From NCBI GenBank assembly GCA_005880175.1, contig VBJR01000039.1, forward strand, positions 1,177 to 18,436: 17,260 bases of DNA. Direction: 5' to 3'. Of this stretch, positions 7,601 to 15,087 are shown one piece after another; the stretch's first letter is position 1; each line of letters opens with the position of its first letter. A program made the position numbers and the translations under genes. Source of the stretch: Chloroflexota bacterium. GTDB taxonomy: Bacteria > Chloroflexota > Dormibacteria > Dormibacterales > Dormibacteraceae. The notes beneath the pieces were generated by a model. The model saw nothing but the letters and a program-made list of their open reading frames with translations. It ran no database searches and was not told the DNA's origin.

Positions 7601-8729
7601 CCCCTCGTCCGCGCCCGAGCCGTACGGCGAGCGGCTGGCCAAGGCCTCGGAGGCGCTCCAGGACGTGCGCTGGGCCGGCCGCCGCCTGGGCTCGCCGGCC
7701 GTCGCCGCCGTGGCCGAGCTGCTGTTCCGCTACCTGGCGCTGGCCCTCGACAGCCGCGTGATCGCCGCCTACCAGCTGCAGAAGGAGCGGCGCCTGGTCG
7801 CGAGCCGCATCGGTTCCCGCCTCGGCTCCTGGTGGGCGGACGTCAGCGAGGCGTCCGGCCCGCTCGACTTCTTCCACTACCACCAGTCGTACCGCTACGC
7901 CGGCGACGTCTCCCCGGACGAGTGGCTGCGGACCCACCACGTCCACGGCAAGCCGGTCCGCGAGGCCGTCGCCCTCCTCCTCGAGACGCTGGAGCGGCAC
8001 GGGCGCCGCCTCGCGGCCATCGAGGACGGCTTCCGGTCCGCCCGGCCCCGGCCGGGCCCGGTCCGGGACGCGTTCAGCCTCCAGGCCGAGCTCCAGGCCT
8101 GCTGCGGCGTGCTCCGGGGGGCGCTCCAGCCCTGCCCGGGAGCCGAGCAGCTGGGGGCGATGGAGACAGCGCTGGAGCGGCTGGGCCGGGCCCTCCGCCG
8201 CATCGACCTGGCGCGGCTGGTGGACCTCCCGCACCTCCTGTACGACAACGCGCTGCCCACCGGCCAGTACGTGCTGCCCCGGGCGACGGAGCTCCTCGAC
8301 CACCTGCGCCGCAACGTCCGGACCGGCGGCTGCCTCCAGGCCATCTGCGAGGTGGCCGACGACTCGGGCCGCGAGGTCAGCTGCGTGCTCACGCTGGACG
8401 GCGACGGCGGCCCGGCGCCCGAGTCCACGCCGCTTCGCGGCCTGAACCCGTTCTCCGACCTGGTCCAGGCACTGGGCGGCCAGTTCCACCTCTGGATGGC
8501 GCGGCCCGGGGAGCAGAGCGCCTGCCGCCTGCAGCACGACGACGGGCTGGTGTGCCTGGCGGACGACTACGTCCCCCGGATCGAGGAGCGCCTGCGCCGG
8601 CTCACCCGAGCCCGCTGGCGCAGCCAGCGCCAGACGGTGGAGCCGTGGCTGGGCGTCCTCGACGCGGCGCTCTCCACGCGGGGCAGCGTCAACCTCGCCT
8701 TCGTCCTCCTGCCACGCATGCACGAGTGA
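4678..8729 (+). CDS. Large TPR-like protein with degenerate histidine-kinase-type ATPase C-terminus; frameshifted
   Basis: The start is ATG 4678, behind GAGGTG at 4668-4673. The first frame encodes about 281 residues to about 5519; the rest (about 1069 residues) lies in the -1 frame to the TGA at 8727-8729. The protein is almost entirely helical with TPR-like pairs, such as GRYDQAARLLIDSHP and RLDEALAQLVASG, suggesting a scaffold or sensor. The last 150 residues look like a decayed HATPase domain: RATELLDHLRRNV where the N-box would be, CVLTLDGDGGPAPE resembling the D-x-G-x-G box, then RGLNPFSDLVQALGGQFHL resembling the G2 helix and the following GG-strand. Several ATP-binding glycines and the N-box asparagine are not conserved, and no phosphorylatable histidine box is evident. 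No transmembrane segment or signal peptide is seen. It heads an operon with three receiver proteins, which supports the kinase-like reading. It ends 10 nt before the next start. Confidence 0.68.
5511..5523 (+). other. Frameshift site in the TPR/HATPase-like gene
   Basis: Upstream, the frame of 4678 reads RLDEALAQLVASG. From about 5520 the -1 frame reads SLPEGLEQLRGHPFLDP, a normal continuation for TPR proteins. The old frame continues only as low-complexity shadow sequence to 6441. One inserted base around CGGTCCCTG restores a single reading frame. There is no good slippery heptamer, so an indel or base-calling error is likelier than programmed frameshifting. Confidence 0.8.
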
Positions 8730-8739
8730 GTGACCGACC

Positions 8740-11430
8740 ATGACGCCGACCGGCCCAGCCACCGCCTGCCTGACCGTGCTCCTGATCGACGACGCCGAGA
8801 CGCAGTCCGAGCGCATCCAGGACTGCCTGCGGGACTACGCGGTCTGGGTGGAGTGGCGGCCCAGCTACCGGGCCGCCGCGGAGCTGCTGCACGACCCTGA
8901 CCGGGGCCAGCTGATCGACCTGATCCTGATCGACCAGGACTTCACCGGCGACGCCGTCCCGCCGGAGGACCTGCTCACCCGTTCCGAGGTCGGCGGCCTG
9001 ACCGGCACGGACGACTGGGACGTGCGCCTCCACCAGGGCCTGTTCGTGATGGCGCGCCTGGGCCAGGACATGCGCGAGGGCCGCATCCCGTTCGCGCCCA
9101 TGATGATCCTGACCCACTACGCCAGGGTGGACATCGCGGGCCAGGTCAGCCTGGGCGGCTACGAGAGCAAGCGGCGCCTGATCACGGACCCGTACACCGC
9201 GCTCAAGGGCTACCTGGCGGCGATGCGGCCGACCGAGGTGGACGTGGACCGGCGCCTGGCCGACCTGCGGGCGCGGCTGGACCTGCCCGACGAGCTGACG
9301 GCCGAGATCCGGCGCGCGGTGCTCGGCGGCCTCGACCTGGAGGAGACGTCCGCCGCGGTCGGCCGGCTGACGGACCCCACCGACTGGCGCGCGGTCGGGC
9401 GGTCACTGGAGCGGCTCGCGGAGCGGCGCCGGACGTACTCCGTCGAGCGGCTGGCGCGGACGATCGAGGGGGCCTGGCTGGCCTCGCAGGCCGGATGGCT
9501 GCGCGTCGGCCACGTCGAGCCGGCGGGCCCGCTCGACCGCGAGTTCGACGCGTTCCAGGTCGAGATCTGCCAGCCCGGCACCACGTTCCCCGCCCTGCTG
9601 GCGGCGCGGGCCCTCCCGCCCGAGCAGATGCCGGCGACGGCCCAGGTGTCGCGCGGCTTCCGGATGCTGCGCGCGACCGACGGGCGCAGCCGGCCGGTCC
9701 GCCTGCACGACGCCGGGTGGACGATCCTCGGCTGCTGGGTGGCGCGGCCCGAGCGCTGGGACACCGGCCCGGGCGCGGCCGCCCGGCGCCTGCTCGGCGT
9801 GACCCGCCACGTGCGCCACCTCCACGGCCGCGGGCTGGCCCACGGCTCGCTGTCCGTGCTCAGCACCGGGTACGAGCCGCCGGTGTTCGGCGCCATCCGC
9901 TGCCTGGCCGGCGCCTGCGACGCCGCCCAGCTCCGGCTCGACGACCTCCGGCAGCTGCCGGCGCTCGCGGTGTCGGCGTTCGGCGAGGACCCGGCGCCGG
10001 CCGTGCGCGCCGAGCTGGCGCGGTGGGCCGCGTGCGTGGACGCGGGCGACCTCGACGGCGCCGAGCGGGTCCTGGAGGCGGCCGACCTGCGGGACGAGGC
10101 GCCCGCGTACCTCGACTTCGACAGCCGCCTGTACTGCGGCGGGGAGCAGGGCTTCCGCGACCGGCTCCTGGCCAGCCTGGGCGCCGAGGATGCCGTCCTG
10201 CGCGAGGTCCGGTGCGACGAGGTGTCGGCCTCGCCGCTGGACTTCGTCGTCTGCGCGGCGGGCGCCGTGGCGGTGCTCGAGCACCGGACGCGGCTCCGGC
10301 GCGTCGTGCTCGGCAACGGCGACGTGGCCGGCGTCGAGGCCGATGCGCCCGAGTCGGAGGACGCGCGGTGCCGGCGCTCGCTGGCGCGGTGCCGGCGCTC
10401 GGCCGACGCCCTGGCCGCCCGGGTGGAGGCGGCGATGGACCTGGGCCCCGGCTCCGTTCGCCGGCTGGCGGCCCTGGTGGTCGCCGAGGGCACGGTCGTC
10501 GAGCCCGGGTACGCCGCCGCCTGGCGTCCGGTGGTGACGGAGGCGGAGGCCGTCTCGGAGCTGGTGAGCCTCTCGCGGGCAGGGCGCTCGCCGCGGGGCG
10601 TGGACATGGCGAGGTACGTCTCCCCGCCGTCGCCGCCGGACGACGAGGCGCACGCGGGGCGGCGGGCGCTGCACTGGACGACCCTCGCCTTCGGCCCGAA
10701 CCTGACCCGGATGCGCACGTGGCGCAAGCAGTGGCCGGCCAGGTCCTGGCGGCACCTGCTGACCCGGCTGGCCACGGCCCGGCTGGCCCTGCGCCCGCCT
10801 GGCGACGAGGCCGCGCCGCTGCGGCTGGTCGCCCTGCGCGCGTACGACGACGACGGCAGGGCCCGCGACGTGGCCGAGGAGGCCGAGGCCGTGGACGTGG
10901 TCGAGTACGACCTGCGGATGCCGGGCGAGACCGCGCCCCTGGCCACGTACTTCGGCGACGCGGGCAGCGAGGCCGTCCGGCGCCGGATGGCCGCCCAGGT
11001 GCTGCGCAGCCTGCTCTGCTGGGAGCGCTGCCGCCTCGCCTACCGGACGATGGGGCCGGACGGCCTCGTGTACGCGGGCGGGATCGTCCACTTCGACCTG
11101 CTGCAGTCGGTCTCCCCGCCCGACGTGGAGTCGCGCTGGCGCATGCGGCTCGGCGCGGCCGCCAGCCTGGTGTTCCTGCTGTCGCCGTGGCCGCACGCCT
11201 GGCCGGCCGTCCTGGGCGGGACCACGCCCGCGCTGCCGGTCCGGCCGGACGAGGGGTCGGCGTGGGGCATCGCGGCCGGGGCCGTGGCGGTGCTGCTGGA
11301 CCCCGACGCCGAGCTCGGGCGCCTGGAGGCGACGCTCTACGAGAGCGTCCAGCTGCTCGACGCGGCAGCGCTGCTCGACCACCGCTTCCCCGCGTGGCCG
11401 GCCGGCCTGGCCCGCGAGGCGCTCTCTTGA
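8740..11430 (+). CDS. Receiver-pseudokinase-NERD-like fusion protein
   Basis: This 896-residue protein starts 10 nt after the TPR gene. Residues 11-160 form a receiver domain: LLIDD (14-18) acidic pair, phosphoacceptor D65 in DLILIDQDF, T125 in MMILTHYA, and K144. An insertion of about 35 residues after strand 3 makes it longer than usual. Residues about 240-400 resemble a protein kinase whose catalytic loop reads LHGRGLAHGSLSVLS (361-375): HRD is HGS, and DFG is VFG (382-384), so it should be a pseudokinase. Residues about 465-620 resemble a NERD domain (PD-(D/E)xK-like nuclease fold), with PLDFVV (D501) and VAVLEHR (E514, then R516 where lysine is usual), so catalysis is doubtful. NERD-kinase fusions occur in phage-defence proteins such as PglW. 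The remaining 280 residues are unassigned; AGGIVHFDLLQ (779-789) is faintly kinase-like. The receiver call is firm and the other two moderate. Confidence 0.68.
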   Translation: MTPTGPATACLTVLLIDDAETQSERIQDCLRDYAVWVEWRPSYRAAAELLHDPDRGQLIDLILIDQDFTGDAVPPEDLLTRSEVGGLTGTDDWDVRLHQGLFVMARLGQDMREGRIPFAPMMILTHYARVDIAGQVSLGGYESKRRLITDPYTALKGYLAAMRPTEVDVDRRLADLRARLDLPDELTAEIRRAVLGGLDLEETSAAVGRLTDPTDWRAVGRSLERLAERRRTYSVERLARTIEGAWLASQAGWLRVGHVEPAGPLDREFDAFQVEICQPGTTFPALLAARALPPEQMPATAQVSRGFRMLRATDGRSRPVRLHDAGWTILGCWVARPERWDTGPGAAARRLLGVTRHVRHLHGRGLAHGSLSVLSTGYEPPVFGAIRCLAGACDAAQLRLDDLRQLPALAVSAFGEDPAPAVRAELARWAACVDAGDLDGAERVLEAADLRDEAPAYLDFDSRLYCGGEQGFRDRLLASLGAEDAVLREVRCDEVSASPLDFVVCAAGAVAVLEHRTRLRRVVLGNGDVAGVEADAPESEDARCRRSLARCRRSADALAARVEAAMDLGPGSVRRLAALVVAEGTVVEPGYAAAWRPVVTEAEAVSELVSLSRAGRSPRGVDMARYVSPPSPPDDEAHAGRRALHWTTLAFGPNLTRMRTWRKQWPARSWRHLLTRLATARLALRPPGDEAAPLRLVALRAYDDDGRARDVAEEAEAVDVVEYDLRMPGETAPLATYFGDAGSEAVRRRMAAQVLRSLLCWERCRLAYRTMGPDGLVYAGGIVHFDLLQSVSPPDVESRWRMRLGAAASLVFLLSPWPHAWPAVLGGTTPALPVRPDEGSAWGIAAGAVAVLLDPDAELGRLEATLYESVQLLDAAALLDHRFPAWPAGLAREALS
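10363..10401 (+). repeat. Perfect 18-nt in-frame direct repeat, period 21 nt
   Basis: GCGCGGTGCCGGCGCTCG occurs at 10363-10380 and 10384-10401. The 21-nt period equals seven codons, so the protein repeats ARCRRSL then ARCRRSA in a helical segment after the NERD-like strand motifs. This looks like a recent in-frame duplication. Confidence 0.85.
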
Positions 11431-11437
11431 GCGCGGA

Positions 11438-12313
11438 ATGGCAAGAGGGGGCGGGCCCTCGGTCTCTTCCGGGGCGGTTCCAGTGAGCGCCGCCGTGCGG
11501 CCCGCCGGCCCCCCGGATGTCCTGGTCTGCCTCGGCGGCGGGCTGTCGGTGCCGTGGGAGGGCCGGGTGGTGGACCTCCGCGACGCTGGCCCGCTCAGCG
11601 CGCAGCGGCCGGACGAGGTGACGGTCTGGGCGCCCGCGGGCGCGTGGTGGCGGGCCTTCCGCCTGCTCGCCCTGTTCAAGAGCGCCGCGCCCGAGGCGTG
11701 CCTGGTGCTGACCGACGAGCTGCCGCCGCTGGACCTCGTGCCGTTCGACGGCCGGGTGTCGGTGGTGGCCGGCAGCGCGCCCGGCCGCGTGTGGGCCGGC
11801 ACGGCGGCGTTCTCCTGCGCCGACCTCCGCAGCGACCGGATCTTCCGGCTCCTGCTCGACGGCCGGGCCCGGCGGCGGCCGCGCCTGGAGGACCTCCTGC
11901 GCATGCACCTGCTCGCCGGCACGGCGCACGGGGCGCGGACCCTGGAGCGCTGGCGGGACGTGCTGCCGGTCCTGTTCGGCGGCGGCCTGGAGGCGATGAT
12001 GCCCGGCGCGCTGCGGGCCGACCTGGAGGAGCTCCGGGAGGCGGCGCGCGACGCCGAGCACGCGGTCACGGGCGGCTTCCACGCGCTCGATGGGGTCGTC
12101 CGGCGGCCGCCGGAGTGGGAGGCGGGGGCGCGCCGGTACCTCCGCCTGGCCGCCGCCCACTCGCCGGCGGCGCGGGCGGCGGTGGACCGCTGGCTGGAGG
12201 CGAGGACCGGTTGGGTCGAGGCGCCGCCGGCCCTCCAGGAGGAGTACCGGGAGGCGGCGGCCCGGCTGCTCCACCGCCTGGTGGACGACCCCTGGCTGGA
12301 GGGGCCACCGTGA
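11438..12313 (+). CDS. Uncharacterised protein of the receiver operon
   Basis: I do not recognise this 291-residue protein. It begins 8 nt after the stop of the receiver-pseudokinase gene, or at GTG 11483, which has a GGGGCGG 5 nt upstream and would drop 15 residues. The first 120 residues alternate short hydrophobic strands and helices (DVLVCLGGG, DEVTVWAP, CLVLTDELP, RVSVVAGSAP), consistent with a Rossmann-like or very divergent receiver-like fold, but the receiver acidic pair and phosphoacceptor are not visible. Residues from about 130 to the end are helical and rich in Arg, Leu and Ala, with an aromatic patch WLEARTGW near the C-terminus. There is no signal peptide or membrane segment. 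The stop overlaps the GTG of the next gene by 4 nt (GTGA), so it is translated with the receiver proteins and probably binds one of them. Confidence 0.75.
   Translation: MARGGGPSVSSGAVPVSAAVRPAGPPDVLVCLGGGLSVPWEGRVVDLRDAGPLSAQRPDEVTVWAPAGAWWRAFRLLALFKSAAPEACLVLTDELPPLDLVPFDGRVSVVAGSAPGRVWAGTAAFSCADLRSDRIFRLLLDGRARRRPRLEDLLRMHLLAGTAHGARTLERWRDVLPVLFGGGLEAMMPGALRADLEELREAARDAEHAVTGGFHALDGVVRRPPEWEAGARRYLRLAAAHSPAARAAVDRWLEARTGWVEAPPALQEEYREAAARLLHRLVDDPWLEGPP
12298..12304 (+). promoter_or_regulatory. Ribosome binding site for the stand-alone receiver
   Basis: GGAGGGG lies 5 nt before GTG 12310 and supports that start inside the GTGA overlap with the preceding gene. Confidence 0.75.
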
Positions 12314-12918
12314 GGCTGCGCACCGCCCTGATCGTGGATGACGAGGAGGAGCGCCGGTACGACATGCGGGACGGGCTGCGGGAGCACGGGGTCGCGTGCG
12401 ACGAGGCGGCGACCGTCGAGGAGGCGATCCGGCGGCTGGTCTCGGCGCCGTACGACCTGGTGGTGTGCGACATGATCCTCTGCGACCCGCCGGGGGCCGC
12501 CAACCCCGAGCTCCGCGGCTACCTGGCCGTGTGCTTCGCGCTGAGCCGGCCGGGCGCCCTCGTGGTCCAGGCCAGCTCGCTGCGGCGCTGGGCGCACGCC
12601 GGGGCGGTCCTCACGAACTGGCGGGCGGACGAGGTGGCCGAGCTGGTATACGGCTGCGCGGGCATCCCGCCCGGCCGCAGCGCGGATGGCGGGTGTCCGC
12701 TGGAGGCGCTGCGGCGGGTCACGGCGGCGACGCTCGCCCGCCGCCGCGACGCCGTGGAGGACCTGCTCTCGGTGCCCATCGTGCGCCACCTGGAGCCCGT
12801 GCTCGACGGCGCGCTGGCCGTCCTGGAGGACGCCGCGGAGGGACGGGCGGACTGGGAGCTGGCCGTCTCCGGGGCGTGGGCCGCGATGTTTCCGGGAGGT
12901 CGCGATGGCGCTGTCTGA
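12310..12918 (+). CDS. Receiver-domain protein with helical C-terminal tail
   Basis: The GTG start gives 202 residues. Residues 5-115 form a response-regulator receiver: ALIVDDEEE (6-14) gives the acidic pair D10/D11, VVCDMILCDPP (51-61) gives phosphoacceptor D54, and VVQASS (85-90) is the strand-4 Ser/Thr. The lysine normally found at the end of strand 5 (usually KP) is replaced: VLTNW (100-104) puts N103 there, so phosphorylation switching may be altered. Residues 115-202 are helical with no DNA-binding motif, so this is a single-domain output or relay protein, perhaps acting by binding. It overlaps the upstream gene by 4 nt and the downstream gene by 14 nt, so it belongs to the same operon and likely exchanges phosphate with, or competes with, the other receivers here. 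Confidence 0.85.
   Translation: MRLRTALIVDDEEERRYDMRDGLREHGVACDEAATVEEAIRRLVSAPYDLVVCDMILCDPPGAANPELRGYLAVCFALSRPGALVVQASSLRRWAHAGAVLTNWRADEVAELVYGCAGIPPGRSADGGCPLEALRRVTAATLARRRDAVEDLLSVPIVRHLEPVLDGALAVLEDAAEGRADWELAVSGAWAAMFPGGRDGAV
12894..12900 (+). promoter_or_regulatory. Ribosome binding site for the double receiver-wHTH protein
   Basis: GGGAGGT lies 4 nt before ATG 12905, inside the end of the preceding gene. It fixes the start of the 644-residue regulator. Confidence 0.8.
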
Positions 12919-14839
12919 CGACCGTGCGCTGCGCTGGTGGGAGGCGTGGGAGCGGCGCCGCCAGCGCTGCCTGCGCCAGGACGAGGTCGGCGACCAGCGG
13001 TCGTCGCTGGCTCCCGAGGCGCTGGCGATCCTGCAGGAGGCGCGGGCGCTGGCCGCCGTCGCCGACCCGGCGGTGCACGCCGCGGCGCCGGTGGACCTGC
13101 TGATCGAGCGGGTGAACGACCTGCCCCACGTGGCGGCCGTGCTGCTGCACGGGCCCGTGTGCAACGGGCTGAGCATGCTGCGGCTGTCGGCCCAGGAGCT
13201 GCTGGCCGCGGCCGCGACGCCCCGCCGGGCGGCGACGGCGCCGCGGCCGCGGCGGCCCGCCGCCGACGGGCGGGCGAGGGGCCCCGGTCGCCGGGGCCGG
13301 TTCGACTGGTTCCTGGTCGTGGGCGACGGCGCCGAGATGGTCGAGCTGGCCGAGGAGTGCAGCGCGTCGCTGACCGGGTCACCCGCGGTGCGCGCCGCGG
13401 GCACCGTCGAGGCGGCCCTGGAGGCGCTCCGGCGCGAGGGTGGCGGCATCGTGCTCACCAGCCTGATCCTGCCCTCCGCCGAGGCGGGGCCCGGGCCGCA
13501 CGGGCTGCGGGTGGCGCGGGAGGCGAGGCGGCGCCGCCACGCCGTCCTGCTGCTGACCGCGGCGAGCGACTACCTCGACTACTGGCCGCGGCTGGCCGGG
13601 GCGGGGCTGACCGGCCACGACGTGGTGGTCAAGACCCGGGCCGACTTCGCGGCGCACCTGGTCCGGCGGGTGCGGGAGATCGTCGAGCCGGAGCCGCTTC
13701 GGATCACGTTCGACCAGGACACCGGCCACGTGGTGCACATCGGCGACGTCGAGGTGTCGCACCTGGAGGCGCAGGAGGCGCTGGTGCTGCGGTTCCTGGA
13801 CGCGACGTGGCAGACGCCCGAGGTGGTCGCGGACGCGTGCGCCCAGGAGACCGACCTGGCCCCCACGCCGGGCGGCGTCCCGCCGCTGATCTCGACGCTG
13901 CGCCACAAGCTGGCCGCCGCGCTCGTGGACGCGGAGAGCCCGAGCGCCCAGCGCGAGGTGATCGAGAGCCGGCGCCGCGAGGGCCTGCCCACCCAGTACC
14001 GGCTGGCGCCCTGGCTGCGCCGCGACGACCCGCCGGAGCCGGCCGGAGCCGCGCCCGAGCTGCCGCCGGTGCTGGTGGTGGAGGACGACCCGGACTGGGC
14101 GCAGTGGGTGATCGGCTGGCTGGAGGAGCTGCGCTGGCCGGCCAGCGTGGCGGCGACGGTGGAGGACGCACGGCGGGCGCTGTCGGGGACGGAGCTGCCG
14201 GTCGTGGTGGCGGACCTGGGCCTGCGCCGCGCGGCGGGCGAGGTGCCGGACCCGGAGGCCGGGCTGACGCTGATCGAGGAGGTCTCGGCGTGCCGGCACG
14301 GCATGCGGGTGGTGGTCCTGTCGGCGTTCGGCGGCCGCGACACGCTGCGCGCCAGGCTGTTCGAGGCCGGCGTGCGGACGGTGGACGTGATCGACAAGGC
14401 GGCGGGCCGGGACGAGTGCCGGGCCGTGCTGCTGACGTCGCTGCAGCGGGCGGCGGACGAGGTGTGGCGGGGCGTGCGGCGGGGTCGGGAGCGGTCGCCG
14501 GTGCACCGGGTCATCCGGCTGGAGCGGGCCCGGATCGAGGTGGACGGGGTGGCGATCACGAAGCTGTCCACCCGGGAGGCGCAGGTGCTGGACGTGCTGT
14601 TCGCCCACGCGAACCAGCCGGTGAAGGCGGAGCTGCTGGAGCTGTGCTTCCCAACGGGCCCACGCTCGGGCCACAACCCGCCGCTGAACAAGGTCCAGCT
14701 GACGGTCTCGCGGCTGCGCGGCAAGATCGACCGGAGCGTGGGCCGCTCCGGCACGGGCGAGTCGGTGATCCGCACGCGCCACCGCGGCGCGATGAGCACG
14801 TACGAGCTGTACGGCGTGGTGACGGACCCTCCGCGCTAG
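12905..14839 (+). CDS. Tandem response regulator: receiver-wHTH-receiver-wHTH
   Basis: This 644-residue protein starts at ATG 12905 with a good ribosome binding site. Residues 1-110 are a helical N-terminus without a recognised family, followed by a Pro/Arg/Ala linker. The first receiver (133-250) is degenerate: strand 3 reads IVLTSLILP (182-190), putting S186 at the phosphoacceptor, while K243 in VVVKT is kept. The first OmpR/PhoB-like winged helix spans about 266-368 (LISTLRHKL, then PTQYRLAP). The second receiver (388-510) is complete: E393/D394/D395, D437 in VVVADLGL, S473 in VVLSAFG, and K498 in VIDKAAG. The second winged helix spans about 535-637: KLSTREAQVLDVLF, LTVSRLRGKID as recognition helix, and IRTRHRGAMSTYEL as wing. 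It is the obvious DNA-binding output of the operon, one chain able to contact two sites. The TAG stop is followed by the convergent terminator region. Confidence 0.9.
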   Translation: MALSDDRALRWWEAWERRRQRCLRQDEVGDQRSSLAPEALAILQEARALAAVADPAVHAAAPVDLLIERVNDLPHVAAVLLHGPVCNGLSMLRLSAQELLAAAATPRRAATAPRPRRPAADGRARGPGRRGRFDWFLVVGDGAEMVELAEECSASLTGSPAVRAAGTVEAALEALRREGGGIVLTSLILPSAEAGPGPHGLRVAREARRRRHAVLLLTAASDYLDYWPRLAGAGLTGHDVVVKTRADFAAHLVRRVREIVEPEPLRITFDQDTGHVVHIGDVEVSHLEAQEALVLRFLDATWQTPEVVADACAQETDLAPTPGGVPPLISTLRHKLAAALVDAESPSAQREVIESRRREGLPTQYRLAPWLRRDDPPEPAGAAPELPPVLVVEDDPDWAQWVIGWLEELRWPASVAATVEDARRALSGTELPVVVADLGLRRAAGEVPDPEAGLTLIEEVSACRHGMRVVVLSAFGGRDTLRARLFEAGVRTVDVIDKAAGRDECRAVLLTSLQRAADEVWRGVRRGRERSPVHRVIRLERARIEVDGVAITKLSTREAQVLDVLFAHANQPVKAELLELCFPTGPRSGHNPPLNKVQLTVSRLRGKIDRSVGRSGTGESVIRTRHRGAMSTYELYGVVTDPPR

Positions 14840-14934
14840 GGGGTGGACTGGAGGGCTGGCGGCCCTGGCCTCGCCTTCGGCCTCAGACGCTCCCCTTCGC
14901 CATGGGGGTAGGCAGAGCCGCTGAGGCCCCGGCA

Positions 14935-14973
14935 CCCATCCTGTCCGGGCCTGGGGGGCCCGGACAGGATGGG
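14935..14973. terminator. Perfect 17-bp hairpin between convergent genes
   Basis: Arm CCCATCCTGTCCGGGCC (14935-14951) and its exact complement at 14957-14973 flank a 5-nt TGGGG loop. It lies between the two convergent operons and should work as a bidirectional terminator. Neither side has a T-tract, which is common in GC-rich bacteria. Confidence 0.7.
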
Positions 14974-15011
14974 ACCCTGCCGGCTGGCGTCGGCCAGCAC
15001 GCCTGGATTGC

Positions 15012-15073
15012 GCGATTTGGCGCCGAACCGCCCATTCGCCCGCACTTGATGCAGCGATATGGCGCCAAATCGC
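15012..15073. repeat. 13-bp perfect inverted repeat with 36-nt spacer
   Basis: GCGATTTGGCGCC (15012-15024) and GGCGCCAAATCGC (15061-15073) are exact inverted copies, each containing the palindrome GGCGCC. The spacer (15025-15060) has no open frame of note. The arms are less GC-rich than the surroundings. Possible roles are a second terminator, a regulator site or a mobile-element remnant; none is shown. Confidence 0.75.
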
Positions 15074-15087
15074 CCGGTCCCCGGGCG
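15071..15087 (-). terminator. Short hairpin abutting the thiolase stop
   Basis: CGCCCGG (15071-15077) and CCGGGCG (15081-15087) form a 7-bp stem with a 3-nt loop immediately after the thiolase TAG (15090-15088 on the minus strand). It shares three bases with the right arm of the 13-bp inverted repeat, so the two structures cannot form fully at the same time. Confidence 0.45.

Noticed and set aside
5292..8816. 1174-residue minus-strand open frame
   Set aside because: It lies antisense to the TPR/HATPase-like gene, is low-complexity (Arg/Ala/Gly/Val/Leu rich) and has no motif. It is a GC shadow.
9403..13458. 1351-residue minus-strand open frame
   Set aside because: It runs antisense across four plus-strand genes that have clear receiver motifs and ribosome binding sites. 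Its composition is shadow-like.
15012..15073. Attachment site or insertion-sequence ends
   Set aside because: No transposase or integrase and no flanking target duplication are visible in the window.
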